Counted from the stretch's first letter, positions 18,327-27,793 are shown. The stretch: DNA of 64,000 nt from CALCHA01 sp035548175 (GCA_035548175.1 DASZTO010000053.1:12050-76049), one strand, 5' to 3'. The notes: generated by a model not told the origin, from the letters alone. A program made the numbers and translations.

Positions 18327-19814
18327 TTATTTGCCGCGGGATTCGATGATCGAGATGGTCAGCGTGGCGGCGGATTGGACGGATTGATCCTTCTCGGTCA
18401 CGCGCAGATGGGCTTTCAGGGCGGGGATGCTGGCGCGCGTGCCCAGGGTTTCCAGGAGATGGCAGGCCTCGACGCGCACGGCGGGATCGTCGCTTTCAAG
18501 CTGTGCCGCCACCGCCTTCTCCGCGACCGGTCCCATGGCCAGCAGACAGCGCCGCGTCCACAGACGCTCCTGGGCGTCTGACAACAGCGGCGCCACGGCC
18601 TGCGCCAGCCCTTCGGTCTTCAGGGCCGCGGCCAGATCGAGCAGGTCATGGCGCGCGTCGCCGGTGGCCTGCGGTATCTTTTCGGCGAGGACCTTTTCGG
18701 TCGATGCATCCGCCCAGTGATGAAGCGACGTGAGGGCGGCGGTGTGAATGGCCAGATCGGGATCCGCAAGGAGATCGGCCAGCGCCCCGGTGACGGCGGA
18801 ACGGTCGTCGCCGGGCACGGGCTTTTGCTTGCCCAGCCAGACGGCGCTTTGATAGCGCGTGTTCCAGTCGTGATGCTTCAGGCGCGTCACCGCGTCGGCG
18901 ATGGACTCGGGCGTGGGCGAGGAGGGAATGGGAACAATGGCGGGTGCGGGCGGATCGTTGTTCGTGCCCGGCACATCGGGCGCGGCGGGAAAATGCGAAG
19001 CGACCTGAAGGGTGGCGTCCGCGGCGGGGGTCGCCGGGGCGGCGGGAACATCCGGAGCGAACGTGGCCACGGCGGAATTGTCGGCGATCCCGGACTGCGG
19101 CTCGGAGGGTCCGGCAGGAGCGAGCGTCTCCGAGCGCTCGGCGGCGGCGGGAGGCGGCGAGGAGGGGCTGTAAGAAGCGGTGGATTCCAGCGGCGGCGCT
19201 CCGGTGCCGAAATGGAACGTGGAAAACGCGGACTCGAAAACGGGTTCGGCCTGCGCCCATTGGGAGTTGAGCGCCATGCCCATCACCGTATAGAGCTTGC
19301 GGTCGGCCGTCATGATCATCAGCGCGCGGCCGCGGGCGGGCTGGCCGTTGATCACCAGATCCAGGTCGGCGAGGTAGCCCGGATGGCCATCGACGGCGAC
19401 GCTGTGAACGTCGGCCAGCTTGCCGGTCAGGCCCGAGAGCGGAATGTTTTTGCCCCTGGAGACCATGAGCACCGCGCCCAGGGCCGCCTTGGGGGGGTTT
19501 CTGTCGACGGCGACGCCAATGACTTCGCCGGGCCTGACGGTCACGATGTAATCGCCGGTCGTGGGCGAGGAATTGCTGCGCGTGCCGCCGGCGGCGCGGG
19601 GGTAATTCATCGAGGTGTTGGTGATTGCATCGAAGTGGGGATGGGGATCGAGCGCGGCGGAATCGACCATGTGGAGTGAAGCGGGGGGGAAATTGGGGCT
19701 GATCGCTCCCATGCCGATAAGGAAGCCCTTAACAAACGCGCCGCCGATCATCAGCACGATGAGGACGACACATGCGATGAGTACCTTGGAAATGACTCCG
19801 GCGCGGGCTCGCAC
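18327..19814 (-). CDS. Membrane-anchored HEAT-repeat protein of unknown function
   Basis: A 495-aa protein starting with GTG, preceded by GGGAGA at a good distance. One N-terminal membrane helix (VLIACVVLIVLMIGGAFV) is followed by an extracytoplasmic region of mixed beta structure (residues about 60-200) with TGDYIVTVRPGEVIGVAVDR. Then comes a Pro/Ala-rich linker, and from about residue 310 a set of HEAT-like alpha-helical repeats: DHDWNTRYQSAVWLGKQK, DPDLAIHTAALTSLHHW, ESDDPAVRVEACHLLETLG. The C-terminus VTEKDQSVQSAATLTISIIE is another repeat. HEAT repeats bind proteins, but no partner is evident. It converges with mutS and its 5' side faces thiL divergently. Confidence 0.7.
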   Translation of the reverse strand: MRARAGVISKVLIACVVLIVLMIGGAFVKGFLIGMGAISPNFPPASLHMVDSAALDPHPHFDAITNTSMNYPRAAGGTRSNSSPTTGDYIVTVRPGEVIGVAVDRNPPKAALGAVLMVSRGKNIPLSGLTGKLADVHSVAVDGHPGYLADLDLVINGQPARGRALMIMTADRKLYTVMGMALNSQWAQAEPVFESAFSTFHFGTGAPPLESTASYSPSSPPPAAAERSETLAPAGPSEPQSGIADNSAVATFAPDVPAAPATPAADATLQVASHFPAAPDVPGTNNDPPAPAIVPIPSSPTPESIADAVTRLKHHDWNTRYQSAVWLGKQKPVPGDDRSAVTGALADLLADPDLAIHTAALTSLHHWADASTEKVLAEKIPQATGDARHDLLDLAAALKTEGLAQAVAPLLSDAQERLWTRRCLLAMGPVAEKAVAAQLESDDPAVRVEACHLLETLGTRASIPALKAHLRVTEKDQSVQSAATLTISIIESRGK

Positions 19815-19942
19815 GGTGAATCTCCCAGCAAGATGTGATGGCGTCGGGACAGTCAGAAAGGACGCCCTTAACCTATCGATTCAACGGGGCGAAAACAATA
19901 GCTCCGCGCCGGGAAACGGAGGCTTTTCGCGGGGGCCGTCCC

Positions 19943-19948
19943 TATACT
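19943..19948 (+). promoter_or_regulatory. -10 box TATACT of thiL, 6 nt from the start codon
   Basis: TATACT is followed by GCACGC and the ATG at 19955. The expected transcript start coincides with the A of the ATG, so the message is probably leaderless; no ribosome-binding site is present. Confidence 0.6.
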
Positions 19949-19954
19949 GCACGC

Positions 19955-20947
19955 ATGCGAGAAAATGAATTTCTTCATTTTGTTTTTCAAAACTCCCCGG
20001 CGAGCGCTCAGGTGCCCATCGGCGTGGGAGACGACATGGCGGCGGTGCGGCTGGCGCGACGGGGGGAGCAGGGTGAGCAAGCGCCCGAGGGGAACGCGGG
20101 TGGGGATGAGTCGCTGGCGCTGCTGAAGATCGATCAATGCCTCGACGGGGTGCACGTGGATCTGCGCCGGCACTCGGCGGCGCAGGCGGGGCGCAAGGCC
20201 GTGAACCGCTGTCTTTCGGATTGTGCGGCGATGGCGTGCGTGCCGGCGGCCATCACGATCAGCGTGGCGCTGCCGCGGGAAGGTCCCGGGAGCGGCGAGG
20301 CGTTTGCGCGGGATCTTTTTGTGGCGTGCCGGGATGCCGCGGCGGAGTTTGATTGCCCGCTGGTCGGCGGGGATACCGCCATCTGGGACGGCCGGCTGGT
20401 GATCGTCGTTTCCGCGCTGGGCCGGCAGGCGCCCGGCGTCATCCCCGTGCGCCGCGATGGAGCGAAAATCGGGGATGCACTGTTCGTTTCCGGAGCGCTC
20501 GGCGGATCGATCCTCGGCCGGCATCTGACCTTCACGCCACGCATCGCGCTGGCCCAGACGCTGGCCCGCGCGGCAGGCACGGGACCCGCCGGCGCGCTCC
20601 ATGCCATGATGGATCTCTCCGATGGCCTGGCTGCGGATTTGCCCCGCCTCTGCGCCGCTTCCCGCGCCGGAGCGGATATCCACACCGCCAATCTCCCGGT
20701 GCATGAGGACGCCTGGCGGCTCTCCGAAAAAGACCGCCTGCCGGCCGCCCTGCACGCGCTCATCGACGGCGAGGATTACGAACTGCTTTTCGCAATCGAC
20801 CCGGAAGCGGCGCCGAAAATCGTCGGCCTGTCGGATGTGCCGTTGACCGTCATCGGCACGGTCACCGCGGGACCGGAACTGCGGCTGATCGACCCTTCGG
20901 GCGCTGCGCACCCCTGGCCCAAGGGGGGATGGGAACATCGGGGATGA
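19955..20947 (+). CDS. thiL: Thiamine-monophosphate kinase ThiL
   Basis: ThiL phosphorylates thiamine monophosphate to thiamine diphosphate with ATP, the last step of cofactor synthesis. The 330-aa protein shows the PurM/AIR-synthase-like fold: GVGDDMAAV near residue 25 (Mg-binding Asp pair), LLKIDQCLDGVHVD, the DCAAMACVPAAITISVALP segment, LVGGDTAIWDG, MDLSDGLAADLPRL and IDGEDYELLFAI. The start is fixed by the very close -10 box. An insertion of about 10 residues (REQGEQAPEGNAGGDES region) separates the first strand from the substrate loop. It stands alone; no other thiamine gene adjoins it. Confidence 0.93.
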   Translation: MRENEFLHFVFQNSPASAQVPIGVGDDMAAVRLARRGEQGEQAPEGNAGGDESLALLKIDQCLDGVHVDLRRHSAAQAGRKAVNRCLSDCAAMACVPAAITISVALPREGPGSGEAFARDLFVACRDAAAEFDCPLVGGDTAIWDGRLVIVVSALGRQAPGVIPVRRDGAKIGDALFVSGALGGSILGRHLTFTPRIALAQTLARAAGTGPAGALHAMMDLSDGLAADLPRLCAASRAGADIHTANLPVHEDAWRLSEKDRLPAALHALIDGEDYELLFAIDPEAAPKIVGLSDVPLTVIGTVTAGPELRLIDPSGAAHPWPKGGWEHRG

Positions 20948-20966
20948 CGCCCTGGAGAAGGCCCTG

Positions 20967-21842
20967 TCACGCCAGGTCGCGGTAAATCGCCAGCGGCGTC
21001 AGGCTCAGCGCCGGAAACTGCGGGGCGCTGGCCACCCGGTGAATCCGGTTCACCGCCAGCGCCAGCCGCTCGAACATGTCCTCCACCGCATTGCCCGTGG
21101 GCATCACCGGCGTGTTGTCCGCCTTGCCCGCGTTGACCATCCCCAGCACCTTCCACCCGGAATTGCCCGGCCCCGCCGCATCGATGTCGCAGCCATATTT
21201 CTGCGAGATCACCGCCGGACTCTCGAGAAATCCCCCGGGCAAACAGGTGCCGACGAACATTTCGCCGCGCTGGCTGCCGGTGGGAACGACCTTCAGCCGC
21301 ACCGCCTGGCCGAAGAGTTCGCGCACCACCTCCGTCAGCTCTTCCATCTTCCAGCCCTCGAGGTCCTTGAGCTGCCGCTGATGTTCCTTCACCTTGTCAT
21401 CGAGTTCCTGCTGCGTGATCTGGTGGGCTTCGCGGCGTTGCTTGAGCGCGGAAAGCTCCGCCCGCTGCGTCACCTTCAGCATCCGCGGCATCGTTTCCAT
21501 CACGCTGGCCAGCCAGGGATAATCCAGCAGCCGCACCAGCCCGGTCGTGCGGATGAACTGGCCATCCTGAAAAAGCTGCGGGCTCCACTGGGAAAAATCG
21601 TACGCCGCGCCGACGTCCGCGATGCGATCCCGCAGCGCCGCTTCGAGCCCCGCGAACACCGACGCATGCAGGCTGCGCGTTTCGCCCTCGTGCCTGTAAA
21701 AGCGGCGATCGTCGGCCAGAGCGCCCGACAGCACGGACAGCCCGCTCGCCCCGGCGCCGCCGTCGCCCGGCGCCGCCTGCGCCGCCAGCACGCGCACGCG
21801 CTCCCAGTCCAGATAGATGTAGTCACGCAGCGGCATCGTCAT
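20967..21842 (-). CDS. Uncharacterised protein, resembles DUF6414
   Basis: A 291-aa protein with no signal peptide or membrane helix. The start at 21842 has a perfect GGGAGG seven bases upstream; a longer reading frame exists but lacks one. The N-terminus MPLRDYIYLDWERVRVLAAQ and the later LFQDGQFIRTTGLVRLLDY are reminiscent of DUF6414 proteins, whose first strand reads similarly. Residues about 140-180 form a charged coiled-coil (LSALKQRREAHQITQQELDDKVKEHQRQLKDLEGW). The C-terminal third is a separate alpha/beta domain. The DUF6414 link is from memory of the motif only. It converges with thiL (20-nt gap) and is divergent from the DUF1598 gene. Confidence 0.6.
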   Translation of the reverse strand: MTMPLRDYIYLDWERVRVLAAQAAPGDGGAGASGLSVLSGALADDRRFYRHEGETRSLHASVFAGLEAALRDRIADVGAAYDFSQWSPQLFQDGQFIRTTGLVRLLDYPWLASVMETMPRMLKVTQRAELSALKQRREAHQITQQELDDKVKEHQRQLKDLEGWKMEELTEVVRELFGQAVRLKVVPTGSQRGEMFVGTCLPGGFLESPAVISQKYGCDIDAAGPGNSGWKVLGMVNAGKADNTPVMPTGNAVEDMFERLALAVNRIHRVASAPQFPALSLTPLAIYRDLA

Positions 21843-21901
21843 GGCAGGGCCTCCCAAAACGGTCACGCAGCATCGCCCCATCGGTGGGCGGCGTCAATTG
21901 C

Positions 21902-21907
21902 TATAAT
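21902..21907 (+). promoter_or_regulatory. -10 box TATAAT of the DUF1598 gene
   Basis: A consensus TATAAT lies 51 nt before the ATG at 21959. The leader would be about 45 nt and contains GGAGG at 21946-21950, so this gene has a conventional leader, in contrast to thiL and mutS. Confidence 0.55.
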
Positions 21908-21958
21908 GGGCGAGAATCGGCGGAGAAGCTGACCGGAAAAGACACGGAGGCCCAGGCC

Positions 21959-23215
21959 ATGCGGACGATCCACTGGTTGGCGGCGATCGTGGTCACAGCC
22001 GCCGCCGCGGTGATTCCGGCGGCGGCGCAGACCCAGACCTCCAGCGGCAATGCCGTCGGCGGCGTGGCGATCACCACCGAGGGACTGCTGCACATCCCGC
22101 GCACCAGCGTCGCCCATCTCCCGCTGACGCCGCAGAAAAACGCCACCCTCGTCTACATTTCGCTCCCCCACCTCCTGGCCGACGCCAAGGCGCTCGTCGA
22201 TGCCGGCCGCCCGCTGCCGCCGGAAATCCGCTTTCTCCACGGCCTCACGCAGATTCAATACCTCTTCGCTTTCCCCCAGGAGCACGACCTGGTCATCGCC
22301 GGCCCGGCTGAAACGGTGCGCGCGGACAACCCGCTGGAACCCGTCGGCGCCGCCAGCGGTCGCCCGGTGTTGCAGTTCGACGACCTGGCCGTGGTATTCC
22401 GCGCGCTTTACTCCGGCGGCGGCAACGGCGGGCGCGGGCGGGACTTCTTCGGCTGTTCCATCGATCCGGCCCCCGGAGAAATCGCCGCCGCCGACGCCCT
22501 GGTCGCACGCTACGGCGCCGATCGCCAGCGCCTCCTCGAAGAAATGCACAAAGCCATCGGACCCGAGCAGGTGAAGATCTTCGGCGTGCCCGAGGATTCC
22601 CGCGTCGCTCTGACCATGGTCGCCGCCGATTACCGCCTCAAACGCCTCAGCATGGGTCTGGAAATCGCCCCGGGCATCGGCAGCGCGCTGGGCAGCTCCG
22701 GCGCCGGCCGCTTCTGGTTCCGGCCCAGTTACGACCCCCTGCTGGTCTCGCGCGACGGTCTCAGTTACGCCTTCCGCGGCAAGCGACTCGAAGTGTCCGT
22801 CGGTGAAATCGATGCGCAAACCGGTCCCGTGCCGCCTTCCGTCACCCGCTTCAGCAAGCAATTCACCGACAAAATGGACCTCGTCGCAGGACGGGTCGAT
22901 GCCGTCGCCGATCTGCAGAACATCACCGACCTGTTCCTGCTGGCGGCGATTGTGCGGCAGGATGGGCTCGCGACCAGGACCGGCACCGATCTCTCGTGGC
23001 TGCTGGCCGCCGACAAATTCCACGTGGCCAGCGTCCCGGTGCCGCGCACCGCCGAAACACTGATCACCGTCAGCGGCGACGAACTCGCCCGCGGCGGCGT
23101 CGCCATCGCCGGCCGGGGCATGGGACGCATGGCCCGGGGCAACGGCGACGCCATTCTCGCCTCCGTGCGCCGCCGTCCCACGGACAGCTGGTGTATCACC
23201 GCGCCGCTCAAATAG
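21959..23215 (+). CDS. Secreted DUF1598 protein
   Basis: A 418-aa exported protein with a Sec signal peptide (residues 1-25, WLAAIVVTAAAAVIPAAAQ). The body matches the planctomycete-typical DUF1598 family: a segment DLVIAGPAETVR, then RPVLQFDDLAVVFRALYSGG, FFGCSIDPAPGEIAA and the RVALTMVAADYRLKRLSMGLE region. The function of the family is unknown. The C-terminal part has a beta-rich FWFRPSYDPLLVSRDGLSYAFRGKR segment. The start was chosen for its Shine-Dalgarno and signal peptide. Confidence 0.8.
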   Translation: MRTIHWLAAIVVTAAAAVIPAAAQTQTSSGNAVGGVAITTEGLLHIPRTSVAHLPLTPQKNATLVYISLPHLLADAKALVDAGRPLPPEIRFLHGLTQIQYLFAFPQEHDLVIAGPAETVRADNPLEPVGAASGRPVLQFDDLAVVFRALYSGGGNGGRGRDFFGCSIDPAPGEIAAADALVARYGADRQRLLEEMHKAIGPEQVKIFGVPEDSRVALTMVAADYRLKRLSMGLEIAPGIGSALGSSGAGRFWFRPSYDPLLVSRDGLSYAFRGKRLEVSVGEIDAQTGPVPPSVTRFSKQFTDKMDLVAGRVDAVADLQNITDLFLLAAIVRQDGLATRTGTDLSWLLAADKFHVASVPVPRTAETLITVSGDELARGGVAIAGRGMGRMARGNGDAILASVRRRPTDSWCITAPLK

Positions 23216-23240
23216 CCGCATGGCCCGCAACGCCGGGCGC

Positions 23241-24035
23241 TCAGGCGATCGTCTTGACCACGCCGCCCTCCGCGCGGATGCTCGCGCCATTCACGCCCGC
23301 CGCCAGCGGACTGCACAGGAACGCCACCACGTTGGCGATTTCCTCCGGCGTCTCGAAGCGCTTCAGCAGCGAGCTGGGCCGCACGTGCGCGAAAAACTCC
23401 TTCTCGATCTCCGCCGGCGCCTTCTGCTGCGCCGCCGCCATCTGCGCCACGAATGTCCCCACGCCCTCTGATTTTGTCGGCCCGGCCAGCACGGAATTCA
23501 CCGTGACCGCCGACCCCGCCGTCAGCTCCGCCAGCCCCCGCGCCACCGCAAGCTGGGCCGTCTTGGTCATGCCATAGTGGATCATCTCCGCGGGGATGCT
23601 CAGGGCCGATTCGCTGGAGATAAAAATGATCCGGCCGCGGTTGTTTTTCAGCATGCGCGGGAAGTAATGCCGGGCCAGCCGCACCCCCGAAAGCACGTTG
23701 GTTTCAAAAAAGCGCAGCCAGTCGGCATCGGGAATTTCCGCGAAGGGCTTGGGCTCGAAGATGCCCAGGTTGTTCACCAGAATGTCCGCGTCCGGCCAGT
23801 GGCGAATCAGGGCGTCGGCGCCGTCCGCGGTGGACAGGTCCGCAGCCAGGCCAGACACGGCCGCTCCGGGCGCCGCCCCGGCAATCCGGCCTGACGCCGC
23901 ATCCACGCGTCCCTGCGTTCGTCCATTGATGAGCACGTGCGCCCCCTCCCGCGCCAGCGCCGCCGCGATGGCCAGCCCGATGCCCGCCGTCGAGCCGGTC
24001 ACGATCGCTTTTTGTCCGTTGAGCTTGAGATCCAT
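23241..24035 (-). CDS. SDR-family NAD(P)-dependent oxidoreductase
   Basis: A 264-aa classical short-chain dehydrogenase. The Rossmann cofactor loop reads TGSTAGIGLAIA near residues 14-25, followed by ADLSTADG, the NNLG structural motif, and the catalytic Ser-Tyr-Lys set in ISSESALS and MIHYGMTKTAQ. An Arg in INGRTQGR after beta-2 suggests NADP(H) preference. A TPEEIANVVAFLCSPLAAGVNGASIRAEGG ending is typical. A good AGGAGA precedes the ATG at 24035. The substrate is unknown; it converges on the DUF1598 gene. Confidence 0.9.
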   Translation of the reverse strand: MDLKLNGQKAIVTGSTAGIGLAIAAALAREGAHVLINGRTQGRVDAASGRIAGAAPGAAVSGLAADLSTADGADALIRHWPDADILVNNLGIFEPKPFAEIPDADWLRFFETNVLSGVRLARHYFPRMLKNNRGRIIFISSESALSIPAEMIHYGMTKTAQLAVARGLAELTAGSAVTVNSVLAGPTKSEGVGTFVAQMAAAQQKAPAEIEKEFFAHVRPSSLLKRFETPEEIANVVAFLCSPLAAGVNGASIRAEGGVVKTIA

Positions 24036-24183
24036 AGAGATTCTCCTGGCAATGGTCCGATAGTTTAGGCAGGGACAATGCTGATTGCCCATCGCACAGC
24101 GCCGTTTCCCCATTGAGGAGCGCCGCCGAAAACGTCACAATCGGCCATCCGCCATCGGCCACGGCCACGAAAACGGGGTTTCC

Positions 24184-25467
24184 ATGAACGCAGTCACTCG
24201 GACGGCAGCACGCGCAGCGGCACTCTCCGCCGCACTCCCCGCCGCGCTTCTGGCCGCACTCCTCCTCGCCTCCTGCCAGGATGGCGCCGGCGACGCCACC
24301 ACCGATCAGGTCCCCCTCATCCACGCGCCCCCCGCTCCGGGCGCCGCGCCGACCACCGGCCCTCTCCGCCCGGCGCATCCCGAAGCCCTGCCCGAAACGC
24401 CCATCCGTCTCGAAAAGCCGCGCGTCATCGGACCCGTCACGCCCGCGCTCGTCGCCGTGCCCGATCAGATGCCCGAACCCATGATCCGCATCAAGCTCAC
24501 CGAGGAATCCGACGCGCCCCCCACCGTGCGCCGCGCCGCTTACCGGGGACGGGTGGAAATCGTCCGCGTTCCCGCAGGCGGCGTCCCCGGCGCGCCGCTC
24601 AAATATGTCGCCATCAACACCGTGTCCATCGAAAGCTATCTCCAGGGGGTGCTGGCCAAGGAGATGTACGGGTCATGGCAACCCGAAGCGTTTGCGTCCC
24701 AGGCCATCGCCGCCCGCACCTTCGCGCTCTATTCGCTCAAAACCCAGGCGATGATCTCCCCCGAAAAGCCCTGGGACGTTTCCGACGATGAAGGTTCACA
24801 GATGTACGGCGGCATTGCCGGCGAAACCGCCAAGTCCCGCGCCGCAGTCGCCGCCACCCGCGGGCAGGTTCTCGTGATCACGCGCGGCGCAACCGCCGGC
24901 ATCTTCTGCGCCCGCTACTCCGCCTGCTCCGGCGGCGCGTCCCAGGACCCCTTCGACGCCTGGGGCGATGCCTCACTCCCGCCGCTGTCGGCGCGGGTTC
25001 TGGGAAACATCGATGAAAACTGCCCGAAATTCCACTGGCCCGCGATGAGCGTTTCCAAAGCCGACATCACCCGCTGCATGCACAGCTGGGGCGAACGCAA
25101 CGGCTTTGTCTACCTCACGCGCCTGGGCCCGATTCGCTCCGTCGCCGTCTCGCGGCGCAACCCCGCCACGGGCCGGCCCACGGAATTCACCCTCACCGAC
25201 ACCGCCGGCCGCACCGCCCCCATCCGCGCCGAGGAATTCCGCATCGCCCTGCTCACCGACCCCGCGGGCGCCGCCCCCAGGCCCCCCTCGAGCTTCTTCG
25301 ATATCCGCGACGCCGGCAGCGCCATCGTGCTCGTCAACGGACGCGGGTATGGCCATGGCATCGGCATGTCGCAATGGGGCGCGCAGGCCCTCGCCCTCGA
25401 GGGTAAAACGCACAACCAGATCCTTGGCTTCTACTACCCTGGCGCGGGCCTCCGCCAACTCTGGTAG
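24184..25467 (+). CDS. SpoIID/LytB-domain lipoprotein
   Basis: A 427-aa protein with a lipoprotein signal (ALPAALLAALLLASC). After a Pro-rich spacer comes the SpoIID domain: VSIESYLQGVLAKEMYGSW with the conserved Glu, QAIAARTFALYSLKTQ, the FCARYSACSGGAS segment, and the C-terminal GYGHGIGMSQWGAQALALEG plus ILGFYYPGA. SpoIID is a lytic transglycosylase that cleaves glycan strands stripped of stem peptides in sporulating firmicutes, and homologues in non-sporulating bacteria are thought to act on cell-wall peptidoglycan. Here the enzyme would be anchored at the outer membrane facing the periplasm. It is divergent from the SDR gene. Confidence 0.9.
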   Translation: MNAVTRTAARAAALSAALPAALLAALLLASCQDGAGDATTDQVPLIHAPPAPGAAPTTGPLRPAHPEALPETPIRLEKPRVIGPVTPALVAVPDQMPEPMIRIKLTEESDAPPTVRRAAYRGRVEIVRVPAGGVPGAPLKYVAINTVSIESYLQGVLAKEMYGSWQPEAFASQAIAARTFALYSLKTQAMISPEKPWDVSDDEGSQMYGGIAGETAKSRAAVAATRGQVLVITRGATAGIFCARYSACSGGASQDPFDAWGDASLPPLSARVLGNIDENCPKFHWPAMSVSKADITRCMHSWGERNGFVYLTRLGPIRSVAVSRRNPATGRPTEFTLTDTAGRTAPIRAEEFRIALLTDPAGAAPRPPSSFFDIRDAGSAIVLVNGRGYGHGIGMSQWGAQALALEGKTHNQILGFYYPGAGLRQLW

Positions 25468-25494
25468 GCCCGCATCCTCCCCCTCATCTTGCCG

Positions 25495-26856
25495 TCACGA
25501 TCCGCCCAGCCGCGTGACCACGTAATCCGCCGTGCCCGCCGGCGCGCTGCCGGAGGTGATGTTGTCGATGCGCACGTCCTTCATCGCTTCGTCGTAATGG
25601 ATCGCGGACGTTTTATCCGCCGTGATGTCATGGGCGATCGCCGATCCGAAGAGCTTGGCCGAATCGGTGAGATAGAGCGACGCCTGCGGCGCGAAGATGA
25701 CCCCGGTGACCGACGTGCCAGTGCCCTTGAGGGTGATGTTGGTCGCCGTGTTCATGCCGAAGATGCGGAAGTTGGCCGCCCCGCCCGCCACGTTCACGCT
25801 GGCCGCCAACGTGCTGGTGCCGCTGACGTAGAGCGTGAGCGTGCCGGCGCCGCTGACGTTGATGGCCCCCAGCGAGGTGTTCCCATCCACTTCCACCACC
25901 GCGTTGACGCCGTCGGGCACGGAAATGCTTCCGGCGCTGCTCACCAGGTTGCCCGTGATGTGGTACGTGCCGCTGGTATTGAGCATCATCACCTTCGTGT
26001 TGCTCACGCTGGTGTACTCCCCCGCCGCCAGCGGACCATTCGTCAGCATCGTCTTCGCCCCGTAAGTGGTCAGGCCCGTGGTGTTGGGAGGCACGATGCG
26101 GCCGGGGATGTACAGTTGGCTCTCCGTCGAAACCGATGTCGGGATCAGCAGGCCCAGAATGCTCTGCACGATCGACCCCAACAGCGATGTAGGCCCGCCG
26201 ATGAACGATCCGCGGAACAGCGAGAGTCCGTCCATCGTCAGTGCGCCGGAGCCCGAATAGTTCGAGGAAAACAGTGCGTTGGAGCCCGGAAAGAGGATGT
26301 TGTAAGGGGCGACCGACGAATTGAACGAATCGATCGCCGCCGTGTTATGAAGAATCAATTGCCCCAGCGTGAACGAGCCGCCGCGGAACACGGTGCCGCC
26401 GCCCGTGGGCGTCACGCTCGCCGAGAGCGTAAACGAGCGCCCGTTGCAGGTGCCGGTTGATGTGAGGATCACCGGCTGCGTGGGATCGTCCGCGAAGGTG
26501 CCGGTGCCGTCGCCGTCCGCGGCCGTCACCGAGACCGTTCCCGATCCCACCGGGTAGCCGCTGAGCCACGGGCCCGGCGCCATACCGGTGCGCCAGTCCG
26601 ACCGGTTGACGATCAGCCAGTAGCACATGTCGATGCCCGATTGCGCGTAATTGCGCGCCACCTCCGCGTCCCGCTCGTTGTGCGCGATGCCGATCGAGGT
26701 GCCCTGCGTGCTCAGGAACCCGGCCACCAGGATCGAGCAGACCACCAGGCCCACCATCACCAGCAGCATGGCCACCCCGCGCCGCCTGCGCCGCGGCGCG
26801 CCCGCGCGGATCGAGGCGCCGGGAACCTGCCGATCGGATGTCGTCGTGGCGCTCAT
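25495..26856 (-). CDS. PilX-like pilus assembly protein (DUF7305-type C-terminus)
   Basis: A 453-aa protein that begins with a short basic leader and one membrane helix (RRRRGVAMLLVMVGLVVCSILVAGFL), the layout of PilX minor pilins, without the Glu at +5 of true pilins. The region after the helix (AEVARNYAQSGIDMCYWLIVN) matches the PilX N-terminal motif. The rest is beta-helix-like, ending with NITLKGTGTSVTGVIFAPQA, LFGSAIAHDITA and AIHYDEAM, the pattern of the DUF7305 domain. AAGGAGAAG lies before the ATG at 26856. It follows the prepilin gene by 13 nt, so the two are an operon for a minor pilus or pseudopilus component. Confidence 0.75.
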   Translation of the reverse strand: MSATTTSDRQVPGASIRAGAPRRRRRGVAMLLVMVGLVVCSILVAGFLSTQGTSIGIAHNERDAEVARNYAQSGIDMCYWLIVNRSDWRTGMAPGPWLSGYPVGSGTVSVTAADGDGTGTFADDPTQPVILTSTGTCNGRSFTLSASVTPTGGGTVFRGGSFTLGQLILHNTAAIDSFNSSVAPYNILFPGSNALFSSNYSGSGALTMDGLSLFRGSFIGGPTSLLGSIVQSILGLLIPTSVSTESQLYIPGRIVPPNTTGLTTYGAKTMLTNGPLAAGEYTSVSNTKVMMLNTSGTYHITGNLVSSAGSISVPDGVNAVVEVDGNTSLGAINVSGAGTLTLYVSGTSTLAASVNVAGGAANFRIFGMNTATNITLKGTGTSVTGVIFAPQASLYLTDSAKLFGSAIAHDITADKTSAIHYDEAMKDVRIDNITSGSAPAGTADYVVTRLGGS

Positions 26857-26869
26857 GCGGAGCTTCTCC

Positions 26870-27547
26870 TTACAACGGGGCGGCCTGTGATTGCAGGGCG
26901 GCGCCGATGATCACGGACCGGGGAGTGCTGCCGTCGTTGATGTCGATCCGCAGCTGCACCAGGCGCGCCTGCGTCGGCGAAGCGCTGTCGAGGCATGCGG
27001 TGATTCCCGTCACGCTGCTGGCCACCAGCGTGCCGGGAAAATTGCCCGTCAATTTCGCCGCCTGCGCCGCGCTCAGCCAGTCCGAGCCCGCCGCATACGT
27101 CTGATCCGCCGCGATGATGCTCGCCGTCGAATAGCCCGTCGGCCACTGGCAGGCATACAGATTCAAATTGCCCGTCGCCGCATCCAGTTCCAGCATCCGC
27201 AGCTCGCTGAAATTCACCGCCCCGTTCGCCGGCGTCGGCGCTCCCGAAACGTCCCCCTCCCAGTACACCACGTGCGTCGAATCCACCGCCAGGATGCACC
27301 GCGCGTTGGCGAACGCATCCCCGAGCTGCGCTTTGATCGCCTGCATGCGCGTCAGGCCGCGCCGCCCGTCCTGGTTGGCGTTGGTCCCCACCGCCGTCGC
27401 ATTGATCAGGATCGCCAGCACCGCCGCCACGATCGCCGTGATCGCCAGCGCGATCACCAGTTCCACCAGCGTCATCGCGCGCCCGCACCGCCCCCGCGCG
27501 CCACGCCCGACGCCCAATAACCCGCTGTCACCATTCAACAGTCGCAT
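26870..27547 (-). CDS. Prepilin-type protein with N-methylation motif (PilW-like)
   Basis: A 225-aa minor prepilin or pseudopilin. The class III signal reads GRAMTLVELVIALAITAI: the conserved Glu is at +5 relative to an Ala-Met cleavage, so the -1 residue is Ala instead of the usual Gly. The hydrophobic helix (VIALAITAIVAAVLAILINATAV) follows. The body has an ADSTHVVYWEGDVSG-like PilW pattern and a single Cys pair candidate. The ATG at 27547 is preceded by GATATT with 6 nt between, and no Shine-Dalgarno, so it may be leaderless. It is the first gene of the pair with the PilX-like protein. Confidence 0.75.
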   Translation of the reverse strand: MRLLNGDSGLLGVGRGARGRCGRAMTLVELVIALAITAIVAAVLAILINATAVGTNANQDGRRGLTRMQAIKAQLGDAFANARCILAVDSTHVVYWEGDVSGAPTPANGAVNFSELRMLELDAATGNLNLYACQWPTGYSTASIIAADQTYAAGSDWLSAAQAAKLTGNFPGTLVASSVTGITACLDSASPTQARLVQLRIDINDGSTPRSVIIGAALQSQAAPL

Positions 27548-27711
27548 GCATGGAATATCGAATCACACGACCGGAGCCTTAACCCCGACCCCCAATCCTC
27601 CCCAGTCCTATTCCCCCTCCGCCCGATAAAATCCCCAGGCGCACCTCACCCCCGCGAGCCCGCCCCCGCATTGCCCCCCGCACCCGCCGCCCCATGATAA
27701 AACAGGAAAAA

Positions 27712-27793
27712 TGCCCGGGACAGGACTCGAACCTGCAAGCCTTGCGGCACTAGCACCTCAAGCTAGCGCGTCTGCCAATTTCGCCACCCGGGC
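27712..27793 (-). tRNA. tRNA-Leu (anticodon GAG)
   Basis: On the minus strand the acceptor stem GCCCGGG pairs with CCCGGGC and the discriminator is A. The anticodon stem CTAGC/GCTAG encloses loop TTGAGGT, giving anticodon GAG, which reads CUC and CUU. The long variable arm (TGCCGCAAGGC) confirms class II leucine identity, and TTCGAGTCC forms the T loop. CCA is not encoded (the next bases are TTT). Confidence 0.95.

Noticed and set aside
18313..18337. Bidirectional terminator between mutS and the HEAT-repeat gene
   Set aside because: GCGGCAA/TTGCCGC forms only 7 bp with a loop of 11 and no T tract; too weak to claim.
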